The position numbers were made by a program, and so were the translations under genes. Shown in pieces: positions 4,966-5,046 of a stretch of DNA of 5,046 nucleotides (its first letter is position 1; each line of letters opens with the position of its first letter). The DNA is taken from assembly GCA_020847555.1 (NCBI GenBank), contig JADLBT010000505.1:1-5046 (forward strand), read 5' to 3'. The notes below the pieces were generated by a model. It was not told the DNA's origin. It saw only the letters and a list, made by a program, of their open reading frames with translations, and made no database searches. This DNA comes from Gemmataceae bacterium (GTDB lineage Bacteria; Planctomycetota; Planctomycetia; Gemmatales; Gemmataceae).

Positions 4966-5046
4966 GCGTTCGAACGACTTCGAAGGCGCCGTCTCCAACG
5001 CGCTCGACACGCTCAACACCCAGCAGCTCCACGCCGACCAGCTGGC
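4871..5046 (+). CDS. fliE: Putative flagellar hook-basal body protein FliE, 3' partial
   Basis: The frame runs from ATG 4871 off the right edge, 58 complete residues. After an Ala/Pro-rich leader of about 35 residues it reads NDFEGAVSNALDTLNTQQLHADQL. That keeps the spacing of the FliE core (F, then ALD, N, Q, and ADQL at the expected intervals), and the leader length also suits FliE. FliE joins the MS ring to the rod of the flagellar basal body. The family's diagnostic C-terminal half lies beyond the window, so the call rests on about 24 residues. Third-position G/C bias is strong in this frame throughout. ATG 4871 lacks its own close Shine-Dalgarno; GTG 4913 is an alternative start. A flagellar gene directly after ssb is unusual. 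It overlaps the S18-like frame at 4861. Confidence 0.55.
   Translation, partial: MNGPSAKSAPAKAAVATAPPAPRAASAAAAAERSNDFEGAVSNALDTLNTQQLHADQL

Noticed and set aside
3895..5019. Long minus-strand open frame opposite rpsF, ssb and the right end
   Set aside because: It covers unmistakable S6 and SSB coding on the other strand and translates to Ala/Gly/Arg low-complexity sequence without family motifs.
4861..5046. A complete S18 recoverable by a single frameshift
   Set aside because: No frame after about 4965 shows the S18 core (KVCxFC, LRRxIS, TGTCxxHQR), so a simple sequencing indel does not explain the missing core.

Overview
This is a GC-rich bacterial stretch with strong G/C bias at codon third positions. 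It carries six confident or fairly confident protein genes and a problematic right end. The rpsF-ssb pair, the Ala/Pro/Glu-rich tail on S6, the Gly/Arg-rich SSB linker, the compact HhH-PHP protein and the DinB-type protein would suit a high-GC Chloroflexota (Tepidiforma-like) or an actinobacterium. This placement is an impression from gene content, not a computed result. I see no mobile element, CRISPR array, tRNA or rRNA.

Left part (2-2824). A DinB-fold metal-binding protein enters from the left edge on the plus strand. It meets, tail to tail with a 9-base gap, a minus-strand pair that reads leftward: a membrane-anchored clan GH-A-like glycoside hydrolase followed 9 bases later by a helix-hairpin-helix plus PHP metallo-phosphoesterase related to the exonuclease part of bacterial PolX. 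The Shine-Dalgarno of the PHP gene overlaps the stop codon of the hydrolase gene, so the two are probably translationally coupled. Three 7-bp tandem repeats lie exactly at that junction.

Middle (2825-3677). A perfect 12-bp stem separates the hydrolase gene from an upstream minus-strand gene for a single-domain cyclic-nucleotide-binding protein. That gene has a strong ribosome binding site and a plausible promoter inside an imperfect dyad. A 311-bp divergent intergenic region then leads to the plus-strand ribosomal/replication operon.

Right part (3678-5046). rpsF (S6, with a roughly 100-residue disordered tail) and ssb (complete, with the canonical acidic tip) form the conserved operon that in most bacteria continues with rpsR (S18) and often rplI (L9). 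Here a good ribosome binding site and ATG at 4861 open an Arg/Gly-rich reading frame that looks like an S18 N-terminal extension, but the S18 core never appears. Instead another frame (ATG 4871) encodes what looks like the start of flagellar FliE, cut by the window edge. Whether this is a real gene rearrangement, coincidental overlap or an assembly join is the main open question of the window.
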